The notes under the pieces: generated by a model
Database searches by the model: none
Told to the model about the DNA's origin: nothing
What the model saw: the letters and a program-made list of their open reading frames with translations, nothing else
Program-made: the position numbers and the translations under genes
Part shown: positions 23,854 to 32,025 of the stretch, piece after piece
Numbering within the stretch: the first letter of the stretch is position 1
How the letters are laid out: every line of letters starts with the position of its first letter
DNA from: Negativicoccus massiliensis
GTDB lineage: Bacteria; Bacillota; Negativicutes; Veillonellales; Negativicoccaceae
Length of the DNA stretch: 64,000 bases
NCBI GenBank assembly: GCA_900155405.1
Contig: LT700188.1
Span: 1,240,001-1,304,000 of the forward strand
Reading direction: 5' to 3'

Positions 23854-23859
23854 ATTATA
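23854..23859 (-). promoter_or_regulatory. Candidate -10 for the ACT/DUF711 operon
   Basis: TATAAT on the minus strand about 30 nt before the ACT gene start. Confidence 0.4.
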
Positions 23860-23912
23860 GCACAGCGCGAGCGCTTTCCGTGGATCGGTTATGTAAAATA
23901 AAGGCGCTTATT

Positions 23913-23942
23913 TTGACAAACGAGCGGCGAGTTTCATACAAT
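23913..23942 (+). promoter_or_regulatory. Promoter of exoA
   Basis: TTGACA at 23913-23918, an 18-nt spacer and TACAAT at 23937-23942. Confidence 0.65.
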
Positions 23943-23967
23943 AGAACGAACAGTAAAGGAGGATTTC

Positions 23968-24729
23968 ATGCATTACGTATCTTGGAATGTAAACGGTTTA
24001 CGCGCGGCTATGCGTAAAGGTTTTATGGAACGATTCGATGAATTCGCCGCGGACGCGGTTTGTCTGCAGGAAACGAAAATGCAGCCGCACCAATTGGAAT
24101 TGGATTTGCCGGGCTACTATCAGTTTTGGAACAGCGCCGTCAGAAAAGGTTACAGCGGCACCGCCATTTTCACGAAACATGAACCGTTGAATGTATCGTA
24201 CGGGATCGCGATCGAAGAGCATGATCAGGAGGGGCGCGTGATTACGCTCGAATATCCGGATCATTACCTCGTCACCTGCTATACGCCGAACAGTCAGCGC
24301 GAGCTCGCGCGGATCGACTACCGCATGACGTGGGAAGACGCGTTTCGCGCGTATTTGCTGGCGTTGAATGAGGATAAGCCGGTCGTGTTGTGCGGCGATT
24401 TGAATGTGGCGCATAAGGAAATCGACTTGAAAAATCCGAAGACGAATCGTCGGAACGCGGGTTTCACCGATGAGGAGCGCGGGATGATGACGAAGTTGCT
24501 GGACGCCGGCTTTACCGATTCGTTCCGCTACCTGTATCCGGACGCGGTCGACGCGTACACGTGGTGGAGTTATTTCGCGAAATCGCGCGAACGCAATGTC
24601 GGGTGGAGAATTGACTATTTCCTGGTGTCGGATCGTCTGGCGTCGAAGATTCAGGAAGCGCGGATTTATCCCGAAGTCATGGGCAGCGACCACTGCCCGG
24701 TCGATATCGTGTTGGATTTGGACCGTTGA
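23968..24729 (+). CDS. exoA: Exodeoxyribonuclease III / AP endonuclease
   Basis: This 253-residue enzyme cuts at abasic sites and degrades 3' ends in base excision repair. Conserved motifs: SWNVNGLRA, CLQETK (metal-binding Glu), YSGTAIFTK, CGDLNVAH (Asp and Asn), NVGWRIDYFLVS, and SDHCPV with the catalytic His. GGAGGATTTC precedes the ATG. It heads a probable operon with an ArnT-like transferase and a UDG-like protein, whose starts overlap or nearly overlap the preceding stops. Confidence 0.95.
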   Translation: MHYVSWNVNGLRAAMRKGFMERFDEFAADAVCLQETKMQPHQLELDLPGYYQFWNSAVRKGYSGTAIFTKHEPLNVSYGIAIEEHDQEGRVITLEYPDHYLVTCYTPNSQRELARIDYRMTWEDAFRAYLLALNEDKPVVLCGDLNVAHKEIDLKNPKTNRRNAGFTDEERGMMTKLLDAGFTDSFRYLYPDAVDAYTWWSYFAKSRERNVGWRIDYFLVSDRLASKIQEARIYPEVMGSDHCPVDIVLDLDR

Positions 24730-24746
24730 GCGGGGCGCTGACTTTG

Positions 24747-26360
24747 ATGAACGGATCATTATGGCGCAAGTACGGCGGTCTGTTTCTACTGGCGCTGATT
24801 ACGTTGTGCGCGTTTAATTGGAATTTGCCGATGACGGATCCGGTGGAGTCCAATTACGCTTTGACGGCGAAAGAGATGGTGCTGGCGGGGAACTGGATAT
24901 CGCCGCAGATTTACGGTCAGTACTGGTTTGATAAACCGATTTTCGCGTATTGGTTGCTGGAAATTTCCTACGCGCTGTTCGGGTTCGGCGATTTCGCGTC
25001 GCGTTTGCCCGGCGCGGTCATGGGGGCGGCGACGGTCGTGATGACGGGCGCTTTGGGTGAATGTTTTTGGCGACGCAAAGACGCGTACTGGTACAGCGGT
25101 TTGTTTTTGCTGACGACGTTTTCGTTTTGGGTGCTCAGCCGCGGCGTGATCACGGATCCGGCGCTGCTTTTGTGGACGGCGGTGACGATGTACGGCGCGT
25201 ATCGCGGTTTGACGGAGAATTCTCGTCGCTGCATGATGCTCGCGTACGCGGGCGCGGGTTTGGCCGTGCTCACCAAAGGGCCGGTGGGGCTTGTGCTGCC
25301 GGGTTTGATTTTATTGGTCTGGCTCGCCGTGACGCCGAGCGCGCGCCGCTGGAAACGCCTGTTTGATCCGGCGGGCATCGCCATATTTTTTCTCGTGGCG
25401 GCGCCCTGGTACGTCACGATGTACATGGTGCACGGCGCGGACTTTATTGAGGGTTTCCTGGGTCTGCACAATATTACGCGGGCCACGGTTTCCGAACATC
25501 CCGAGGATAATCACTGGTATTATTACTTGCTGATTTTGCCGCTTTCGGCGCTGCCGTGGACGCCGTTAGCGTTGCGGGAGATCGTTCGCGCGCGTTGGGA
25601 AACGTCGGCGGCGTATCGTTTCTGCGTGGTTTGGACTGTGGTCACATTGCTCTTTTACACGGCGATGGCGACCAAGTACATCACGTATACGTATATCGCG
25701 ATTTTGCCGCTGGTGTTGCTCGCGGTACGCGCCTGGCTGCGCGCGGTTGACAGCGGCTGCAACAAATATGACGCGTGGCTCACGGCGCCCGCCTTTTTCA
25801 TGACGGCCTTGTATCTCGGCGCAACGGCTTACTCGCAGCGCTCGCTGATTGGTTTGGCCGCCGTGCTTTTGATTTTCTTCGCGTACACGTTGTGGCGCAG
25901 TCGTCGTAACGGTTCCCGCGCGGGCCGTTTCGCGCGGGTTGCGTGGATGCTGGTGATCGCTTCCCTCTTATTGACGGCGGAAGGATTGCCGCCAGTGCTG
26001 CGTGATCGGAGCACGGAAGAATTCGCGTCGGCATGGGCGGCGGAGCCGGGCGTTCATTACTGCTATCGGGCGTACGCGACATCGGTCCCATTTTATGCGG
26101 GGATCGTGCCGATCCTTGCCGATCGCGACGAAGAGAGAAATGCGGTATGGGCGGGTAAGTACACGATGCCGCAGGTGACGGAGGAGGAGTTGGTGGCGGC
26201 GCTGGAGCGCGGTGAGGAAATGACGCTGTTGGTGCCGCGTTCGCAGCGCAAGCACTTCGCGAAAGAATCGTATGCGCACCTCGTACGGTTGAAAGAAAGT
26301 TTTCATTCCGGTGATATTTACGTGAATACAGCTTCGTTACGAAGTCCGACGGAGGGATAA
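24747..26360 (+). CDS. ArnT-like membrane glycosyltransferase (PMT/GT83 superfamily)
   Basis: This membrane protein of about 537 residues has roughly twelve hydrophobic helices and the PMT-superfamily signature in the first periplasmic loop (LPMTDPVESNYALTAKEM), then YWFDKPIFAYWLLEISYALFG. ArnT and relatives move sugars from undecaprenyl-phosphate carriers to lipid A or proteins on the outer face of the inner membrane. Start choice: ATG 24747 sits behind GCGGGGCG; a TTG at 24726 overlapping the exoA stop would add seven residues. The lipid A modification role is inferred from family only. It lies between two DNA-repair-type genes. Confidence 0.8.
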   Translation: MNGSLWRKYGGLFLLALITLCAFNWNLPMTDPVESNYALTAKEMVLAGNWISPQIYGQYWFDKPIFAYWLLEISYALFGFGDFASRLPGAVMGAATVVMTGALGECFWRRKDAYWYSGLFLLTTFSFWVLSRGVITDPALLLWTAVTMYGAYRGLTENSRRCMMLAYAGAGLAVLTKGPVGLVLPGLILLVWLAVTPSARRWKRLFDPAGIAIFFLVAAPWYVTMYMVHGADFIEGFLGLHNITRATVSEHPEDNHWYYYLLILPLSALPWTPLALREIVRARWETSAAYRFCVVWTVVTLLFYTAMATKYITYTYIAILPLVLLAVRAWLRAVDSGCNKYDAWLTAPAFFMTALYLGATAYSQRSLIGLAAVLLIFFAYTLWRSRRNGSRAGRFARVAWMLVIASLLLTAEGLPPVLRDRSTEEFASAWAAEPGVHYCYRAYATSVPFYAGIVPILADRDEERNAVWAGKYTMPQVTEEELVAALERGEEMTLLVPRSQRKHFAKESYAHLVRLKESFHSGDIYVNTASLRSPTEG

Positions 26361-27049
26361 TGAAGAGCGATATGGAAGCGCTGATTGAAGATTTGCGCGC
26401 GTATACGAGTGACGATGTCGCGAATCCCTGGCGCGAGCAGGACGAGACGGAACTCGATTTGCCGGGGGCGGCGGCGCTACGGCGCGACTACCTGCGCCGC
26501 TACCTGGCGGCGCGACTCGCGCCGCGCGTGTTGCTGCTGGCGGAGGCGGCGGGATATCAGGGTTGCCGCTTTTCCGGCATTGCGCTGACCTGCGAACGCA
26601 TGCTTTTGGGACATCACAAACGCGTCGGACCGCAGGATATTTTTCTGACGCCGGAGACGGTCGAACGCACGTCGCGCGTGACGGACGGAATGCCGAACAC
26701 GCGCGCCCGACTCGGCTATAACGAACCGACGGATACCATGGTGTGGCAGGCGGCATTGGACGCGGGACTGCGACCGGAATCGTTTTTACTTTGGAATATT
26801 TTTCCGTTTCATCCGCATCCGGAGACGAACCCGCTCGCCAATCGCACGCCGCAGGAAGCGGAACTCGCCGCGGGACTGACGTTCGCGCGACGGATCATCG
26901 ACATGTATCGGCCGCCGCTGATTTTCGCGATCGGGCGCAAAGCGCAGCAGATGCTCGCGCAGGGCGGCATTCCAAGCGTCGCGTTACGCCATCCGGCGAA
27001 CGGCGGTGCGACCGAATTTCGGCGCGGCTTTCAGCAAGCCATCCAATAA
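26360..27049 (+). CDS. Uracil-DNA glycosylase-like protein
   Basis: This 229-residue protein resembles a divergent branch of the UDG superfamily: VLLLAEAAGYQGCRFSGIALT where UDGs have the GExPG-type first motif, NIFPFHPHPE in the middle, and IGRKAQQML then ALRHPANGG where the active-site His loop is expected. It probably excises deaminated bases or is a related nucleic-acid binder; catalytic residues are uncertain. Its ATG shares one base with the stop of the preceding gene (TAATG), so it is translationally coupled to the exoA operon. Confidence 0.65.
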   Translation: MKSDMEALIEDLRAYTSDDVANPWREQDETELDLPGAAALRRDYLRRYLAARLAPRVLLLAEAAGYQGCRFSGIALTCERMLLGHHKRVGPQDIFLTPETVERTSRVTDGMPNTRARLGYNEPTDTMVWQAALDAGLRPESFLLWNIFPFHPHPETNPLANRTPQEAELAAGLTFARRIIDMYRPPLIFAIGRKAQQMLAQGGIPSVALRHPANGGATEFRRGFQQAIQ

Positions 27050-27076
27050 AAAAACACCTCAGCGAGGTGTTTTTTT
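27048..27076. terminator. Bidirectional terminator
   Basis: AAAAAACACCTC/GAGGTGTTTTTT between the UDG-like gene and the convergent larE gene; the stem overlaps the larE stop region. Confidence 0.8.
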
Positions 27077-27886
27077 ATTGTCTTCATGATCATAGCGGCC
27101 GCTTCGGTAACCGTCGGGCGCGAATTGCACAGTCGCGATACCGAATTGACGCACGCATTGCAATAATTTTTGTTTGCGTTTCGTGGAGATGCGCGCCAGT
27201 CGTTTGGCATCCGCTTCAATCGTCGCGGCGTGACCGTCATAGCGCAGCCGCAGCGGCTCGCCCAACACGGCGCGCAAAAGAGTTTCCACTACCGCGACTT
27301 TACTCAATGTCGGCGCGTCGAGCTTGGTTCCGTAGGGAAAGCGGGTGGCGAGGCAAGGCGCGGCCGGTTTATCCCAAATGGGCAGACCGAGATGACGGGC
27401 GACATCGCGGATGTCCGCTTTCGTAAAGTTCGCGCCGAGGTAAGGCGAAGTCACGGGCAGTTCCCGCAGCGCCCGCAAGCCCGGCCGGTATTGACCGAGA
27501 TCGTCGATATTGCTGCCTTCCCAAACCGCCCGGTAACCGTGCGTGCGCGCGTATTCCAGCAGGGCGGCAAAGCGGCGATACTTGCAATGGTAGCAGCGAT
27601 CCGGCGCGTTGTGCGCGACGGCGTCACAGTCGAGATCCGGCGTCGGCCATTCCATGTGGCGGATGCCGTGGCTTGCGGCAAAGTGGCGGGCGGCGATGCG
27701 TTCCGCGGGCGGGAGCAGCGGACTCACGCAGGTGACGGCGAGCAAATGGTCGCCGAGCATTTGCTGACCGAGGTACGCGAGCAACGAAGAATCGATACCG
27801 CCCGAATAGGCGAGCACGACGCGTTCGTCGGTTTGTAACAGTCGGCGCAGTCGCGTCAGTTTAGCGAGCGTTTCCGGCGTGAGCAT
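27059..27886 (-). CDS. larE: LarE-family PP-loop sulfur transferase (nickel-pincer cofactor maturation)
   Basis: This 275-residue protein has the PP-loop SGGIDSS (28-34) and the LarE architecture. LarE inserts sulfur into the precursor of the nickel-pincer nucleotide used by lactate racemase LarA and relatives. Cys98 and Cys101 (DRCYHCK) and Cys178 (APCLATRFPYG) form the three-cysteine CxxC...C pattern of the iron-sulfur type LarE, rather than the single sacrificial cysteine. The start at 27886 (MLTPETL) lies inside the end of the RuBisCO-like gene (26-bp overlap), so both are co-translated. No larA, larB or larC is in the window. Confidence 0.82.
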   Translation of the reverse strand: MLTPETLAKLTRLRRLLQTDERVVLAYSGGIDSSLLAYLGQQMLGDHLLAVTCVSPLLPPAERIAARHFAASHGIRHMEWPTPDLDCDAVAHNAPDRCYHCKYRRFAALLEYARTHGYRAVWEGSNIDDLGQYRPGLRALRELPVTSPYLGANFTKADIRDVARHLGLPIWDKPAAPCLATRFPYGTKLDAPTLSKVAVVETLLRAVLGEPLRLRYDGHAATIEADAKRLARISTKRKQKLLQCVRQFGIATVQFAPDGYRSGRYDHEDNKKTPR

Positions 27887-29015
27887 AGATCGTTTCGACT
27901 CCTGCCAAAAAACGGCGCGCATTTTTTTCGATATCGGGACTTTCACGGAACAGCGCTCCGCCGACGAGGTACATAATATCGTCACCGTAGATTTGCGGCA
28001 ATTCGGCGATGGCGTCGAGCGTCATGCCGCCGCCGATGGCGGGCAGCAGCGGACGGCAATTTCCCCACGCGCAGAGCGCGCCGTCACGGCTCGCCAGACA
28101 CGCGTCATTGCGCACGCCGAAACGGCCGCCGCCGCCCACGACGATGACACTGTCGGCGCCGGCTAAGCGCGGAAACAAACCGTTATAGACGAAGGGGGAA
28201 ACCACCGGTCGCGGACCGCGCACCATCGGGCCGGTCCAGGACGGGTGGCAGACAATGGGCAAGGTGAAATCGGGACGATTCGCGAGCTCGTGCACGCTGC
28301 CCCAACCGGTCAACGCCGGCGCCACCATGATGCCGTTCGCGCCGAGTTCCTGCGCGCACAGCGCGCGTTCGATCAATTCCGCGCCGGCGCTTGTAATGTT
28401 CGGAAGATATCCCGTGTGATGACCGGCTTGCGCGTTGGCGTTCGCGATCGCGTCGACGCAAGCCGTCACGCGTTCCCGAAAGGGAGAAAATTTTTGATTA
28501 TGCAGGCTGTGGTCGTCTTTTATCACCGCCACGCCCGCGCGTGCGAAGGCACTCGCCATGGCGGCGAATTCGCGGCTGCTGTGACCGATGGGTTTGAGCA
28601 CCGCCATCACCAACGGTCCGGCGGGCACCTGCCAATAGTCGCGCAAACCGGTAAGACCGTATCGCGGACCGGGGTATTCAGCGGCGAGTTCCGGACTCAA
28701 TGTGAAATCCAGCAAGCGCGTTTTCATTTGCAACGAAGAATTTCCGTATAACATATTCAAAAGCTGTAAAATTTCACCCTGCACCGCTTCGGCGGGGTAA
28801 CTGATGGTGGCTCTCCATTCCGTTTCATTAAACGGTTCGAGGGCTTCGATGCGGCCGGTCATTTCGTCGGCGTACCAGGTGCCTTCCACCAATTCGTAGG
28901 GATATTCAATCGTCTGTTCGACGGCGAGATTCTGAGCGAGCTGCTCCGCTTCGGCGCGATCGTTCGCGGTGACGGCGTACACGGCCTGCCAGCGGGGAAG
29001 AGATAAATGCGTCAT
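27861..29015 (-). CDS. RuBisCO-like protein (form IV)
   Basis: This 384-residue protein has both RuBisCO large-subunit domains: a short N-terminal alpha/beta domain and a TIM barrel from about residue 125. VLKPIGHSS (Lys141) matches the active-site Lys175 region. VIKDDHSLHNQ matches the metal-binding loop, with Lys166 and Asp168 aligned to Lys201 and Asp203, but His169 where RuBisCO has Glu204. That change and the reduced length argue against carboxylase activity and point to an enolase/decarboxylase-type RLP. AAGGAGGTCTTT before ATG 29015 decides the start. It overlaps larE, an unusual partner. The substrate is unknown. Confidence 0.85.
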   Translation of the reverse strand: MTHLSLPRWQAVYAVTANDRAEAEQLAQNLAVEQTIEYPYELVEGTWYADEMTGRIEALEPFNETEWRATISYPAEAVQGEILQLLNMLYGNSSLQMKTRLLDFTLSPELAAEYPGPRYGLTGLRDYWQVPAGPLVMAVLKPIGHSSREFAAMASAFARAGVAVIKDDHSLHNQKFSPFRERVTACVDAIANANAQAGHHTGYLPNITSAGAELIERALCAQELGANGIMVAPALTGWGSVHELANRPDFTLPIVCHPSWTGPMVRGPRPVVSPFVYNGLFPRLAGADSVIVVGGGGRFGVRNDACLASRDGALCAWGNCRPLLPAIGGGMTLDAIAELPQIYGDDIMYLVGGALFRESPDIEKNARRFLAGVETIYAHAGNAR

Positions 29016-29064
29016 AAAGACCTCCTTTATTGTCATTATCTTATCACGGACGGAGGGGCGCGCG

Positions 29065-29073
29065 TGATATAAT
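29065..29073 (+). promoter_or_regulatory. Extended -10 promoter of tpx
   Basis: TGATATAAT (TG, one base, TATAAT), about 47 nt before the tpx start. Confidence 0.55.
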
Positions 29074-29119
29074 ATAAGTGTACCGATTCATTTACATGTT
29101 ATCTGAGGAGGAAAATATT

Positions 29120-29626
29120 ATGGAAAAACGCACTACCAAATGGGATGGTCAGGAATTGGCTCTCGCCGGTAAGGAAATTAAAGTCGGTGATACCGCGCCG
29201 GACGCGACGTTGGTCGCGCGGGATTTAACGGCTAAAAAATTGTCGGATTGGGACGGCCAAATTAAAGTTCTCTTGGCGATGCCGTCGATGGATACGCCGG
29301 TTTGCCAAAACCAGGTGCGCCAGTTCAACAAAGACGCGGTCGATTTCGCCGATGATGTCGTCGTCATCGCGTTGAGCACGGACTTGCCGTTTGCGCAGGA
29401 ACGTTTTTGCGCGGCGGAAGGATTGGATCGCGTCGTCACGCTTTCCGACCACAAAACGGCGGAATTTGGTGAAAAATACGGTTACCTCGTTCCGGATCTG
29501 CGGTTGCTCTCGCGCGGCGTGGTCATCGTCGATCGCGACAATGTCGTACGCTACATCGAATACGTGCCGGAAGCCAGCGATCAGGTTGACTTCGCGAGCG
29601 CACTGGAAGCATTGAAAAAACTGTAA
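29120..29626 (+). CDS. tpx: Thiol peroxidase (Tpx, atypical 2-Cys peroxiredoxin)
   Basis: This 168-residue peroxiredoxin reduces hydroperoxides with thioredoxin. The peroxidatic site reads MPSMDTPVCQNQVRQF. The resolving cysteine lies in DLPFAQERFCAAEG, the Tpx signature. GAGGAGGAAAATATT precedes ATG 29120, so the 14 upstream codons are leader. This is expected oxidative-stress protection in an anaerobe. Confidence 0.95.
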   Translation: MEKRTTKWDGQELALAGKEIKVGDTAPDATLVARDLTAKKLSDWDGQIKVLLAMPSMDTPVCQNQVRQFNKDAVDFADDVVVIALSTDLPFAQERFCAAEGLDRVVTLSDHKTAEFGEKYGYLVPDLRLLSRGVVIVDRDNVVRYIEYVPEASDQVDFASALEALKKL

Positions 29627-29644
29627 TAAGAGGACCGCAAAAAA

Positions 29645-29676
29645 TAAAAAGTCGCGCCCCGCGGTGCGGCTTTTTA
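29645..29676 (+). terminator. Weak terminator after tpx
   Basis: An imperfect GC-rich hairpin is flanked by A5 and T5 runs. Confidence 0.45.
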
Positions 29677-29681
29677 TTGCA

Positions 29682-29710
29682 TTGAAACATGCGCGCGTCT
29701 TTGCTATGAT
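29682..29710 (+). promoter_or_regulatory. Promoter of the aminotransferase gene
   Basis: TTGAAA at 29682-29687, a 17-nt spacer and TATGAT at 29705-29710. Confidence 0.6.
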
Positions 29711-29742
29711 GAAGTGAGATTATATATTTGAAGGAGGACCGC

Positions 29743-30909
29743 ATGGACTGGAAAACAAAAATGGTGCCGCGGGTCGTTTCGATACCGCCGTCGGGCATTC
29801 GCAAATTTTTTGATTTGGCGAGCGCCATGGACAATGTGATTTCACTCGGCGTGGGAGAGCCTGATTTCAACGCGCCGGATAAAGTCATCAAAGCCTGCAT
29901 CGCAAGTCTGGAAAAAGGGGAAACGTCTTACACGGGCAATTCCGGTATTTTGCCTTTGCGTGAAGAAATCGCCAAACTGTTCGCCGAACACTACGGCGTC
30001 GAATACGATCCCAAAACGGAGATCACGGTGACGATCGGCGTTTCGGAAGCAATCGACATGACTTTGCGCGCGCTGTTGAATCCGGGAGATGAAGTACTGA
30101 TCCCCGATCCGGCCTATGTGGCGTATCCGGCTTGCGTGACGTTGGCGGGAGGCACGCCGGTACTCGTGCCGACGCGGCAGGAAGACGGTTTCCGTCTGAC
30201 GGCCAAAGCGCTGGAACAATATATTACACCGAAAACAAAAGTATTGCTGATCGGTTTCCCGAACAACCCGACGGGCACGGTCATGGATCGCGAATCGCTT
30301 ATGGAGATCGCCGAAGTGGCGAAACGGCACGACCTCGTCGTTATTTCCGATGAAATCTACGCGGAATTAACCTATGAAGGCACGCACACCTGCATCGCGT
30401 CGTTACCGGGCATGCGGGAACGCACCGTCGTTTTCAACGGCTTTTCCAAAGCCTACGCGATGACCGGCATGCGTATCGGTTACGCCTGCGCGCCGCGCGA
30501 ACTCACGGAAACGATGTTCAAGATCCACCAGTACGCGATTATGTGCGCGCCGACGACAAGTCAAAAAGGAGCGCTCGCCGCTCTGCGCGAATGTGACGCG
30601 GACGTTGCCGCGATGAAAGCGGAATACAACCGTCGTCGCCTGTTCGTATACGACGAACTGACGAAAATGGGCTTGCCCTGTGTGAAGCCGCAAGGCGCCT
30701 TTTACATCTTCCCGGATATTCGCAGCACGGGACTTACGGATAATGAATTCGCCGAAGGTTTACTCGCCGCCGAACGTATCGCCGTCGTGCCGGGCTCGGC
30801 ATTCGGCGAACAAGGGAAAGGCCACGTGCGCATTTCCTACGCGTCGAGCATGGAAAATCTCGCCGAAGCCATGAAACGCATCGCGCGTTTTATCGCCTCG
30901 AAAAAATAA
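29743..30909 (+). CDS. PLP-dependent class I/II aminotransferase
   Basis: This 388-residue enzyme begins with SIPPSGIRKFFDLA and SLGVGEPDF, a pattern of the PatA/AspB-like branch. It has NPNNPTGT-type FPNNPTGTV, the ISDEIYAELTYEG pyridoxal site, VVFNGFSKAYAMTGMRIGY with the Schiff-base Lys, and the Arg-containing end HVRISYASSMENL. The substrate is probably aromatic, aspartate or N-acetyl-diaminopimelate type; the sequence does not settle it. The start was chosen by GGAGGACCGC. The gene has its own promoter and terminator. Confidence 0.9.
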   Translation: MDWKTKMVPRVVSIPPSGIRKFFDLASAMDNVISLGVGEPDFNAPDKVIKACIASLEKGETSYTGNSGILPLREEIAKLFAEHYGVEYDPKTEITVTIGVSEAIDMTLRALLNPGDEVLIPDPAYVAYPACVTLAGGTPVLVPTRQEDGFRLTAKALEQYITPKTKVLLIGFPNNPTGTVMDRESLMEIAEVAKRHDLVVISDEIYAELTYEGTHTCIASLPGMRERTVVFNGFSKAYAMTGMRIGYACAPRELTETMFKIHQYAIMCAPTTSQKGALAALRECDADVAAMKAEYNRRRLFVYDELTKMGLPCVKPQGAFYIFPDIRSTGLTDNEFAEGLLAAERIAVVPGSAFGEQGKGHVRISYASSMENLAEAMKRIARFIASKK

Positions 30910-30924
30910 GGCAATGACCCTCAG

Positions 30925-30951
30925 ACAGCGGACAAAATGTCCGCTGTTTTT
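30925..30951 (+). terminator. Terminator of the aminotransferase gene
   Basis: ACAGCGGACA/TGTCCGCTGT hairpin with an AAA loop and five T. Confidence 0.85.
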
Positions 30952-30982
30952 GGTTGGCGAAAGGTTCGCGCCGCCGCGCATA

Positions 30983-30991
30983 TGCTATAAT
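30983..30991 (+). promoter_or_regulatory. Extended -10 promoter of the walJ-like operon
   Basis: TGCTATAAT, about 30 nt before the TTG start. Confidence 0.5.
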
Positions 30992-31020
30992 AAAAATTAA
31001 TGTAAGAACGGGGGAAAACA

Positions 31021-32025
31021 TTGCCGAAAACGCAGTTCAACACACTGGAAGATTTAGCGCGCGAGATTGCGAACGGGCGCGGTCAATATACTGAACAGAA
31101 TACGATCAAGAGCGCTGCGCAGGACACGCCGAGCATCGCGCCGAGCGAAACCATGGCGGCGATGGAACGGCCGGAACTCGAAATGGTCACGCTGGCCTCT
31201 TCGAGCAAGGGCAATGCCACGTTAGTGCGCACGCCGCGGACGCAGGTGCTGGTCGATTGCGGGATCAGCGCGCGCCGCATCACGCAGGCGCTGGCGGAGC
31301 TGCATGTCGATCCGGCGCAACTGGCCGGCGTTTTGCTGACGCATGAGCATAGCGATCATGTGAAAGGCTTGGCCGCCTTTTTGAAACGCTATCCGTTGCC
31401 GGTGTATACGACACGCGCGACGTTTCAGGCGCTCGGCGAGACCGCGGTGACGTACGCGCGCCGCTTTGTGGAAGTAACGCGGCCGTTTACTCTCGGCGAT
31501 TTGGATGTGGAACGGTTCGCGATCAGTCATGACGCGGCGGATCCGGGCGGATTCACCTTCGCCGCGACGCGCGTGAAAGCCGCGGTGTGCACCGACTTGG
31601 GCTTTGTGTCATCCGATGTGGAAGCGGCATTGCGGGAAGCCACGCTGCTGGTGCTCGAAGCCAACCACGATCCCGTCATGTTGCGCGAAGGACCGTACAG
31701 CGCGTTTTTGAAAGCGCGCATTTTGGGCGCGCGCGGCCATTTGGCGAACGGCGAAACCGGCCGATTGCTGGCGCGTCTGTATCGGGGTCGGCGAATGGAT
31801 GTCATTTTAGCGCACCGAAGTGAAACGAATAATACTTGCGCGGCGGTTGCCGCGGCGATGGAAACGATGCTCGACGCCACCGGCATTAAAGAGGAGGCGG
31901 CGGGCATTCACTGGCAGCACGGCGCCGTTTTGGGAAATGTGCGCTGCGCGTCGAAAACTGTTACGAACGAGGAGAAAGAATGCGAAACAATCGTAAATAC
32001 ATCATTATTATCGCCGTCCTGCTGA
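31021..32025 (+). CDS. Metallo-beta-lactamase-fold hydrolase, WalJ/YycJ-like
   Basis: This MBL-fold protein has SSSKGNATLVRT near residue 60, then LTHEHSDHVKG (the metal-binding HxHxDH) and HRSETNN in place of the late His motif. It matches WalJ/YycJ, thought to act on DNA or RNA in coordinating replication and wall growth. The start is TTG 31021, behind ACGGGGGAA and close to the promoter. It gives a 50-residue N-terminal extension compared with the family, so an internal ATG (e.g. 31144 or 31153) is possible. The end overlaps the HtrA gene by 46 nt. The order walJ-htrA-rlmH mirrors the Bacillus wal region without the two-component genes. Confidence 0.85.
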   Translation: MPKTQFNTLEDLAREIANGRGQYTEQNTIKSAAQDTPSIAPSETMAAMERPELEMVTLASSSKGNATLVRTPRTQVLVDCGISARRITQALAELHVDPAQLAGVLLTHEHSDHVKGLAAFLKRYPLPVYTTRATFQALGETAVTYARRFVEVTRPFTLGDLDVERFAISHDAADPGGFTFAATRVKAAVCTDLGFVSSDVEAALREATLLVLEANHDPVMLREGPYSAFLKARILGARGHLANGETGRLLARLYRGRRMDVILAHRSETNNTCAAVAAAMETMLDATGIKEEAAGIHWQHGAVLGNVRCASKTVTNEEKECETIVNTSLLSPSC

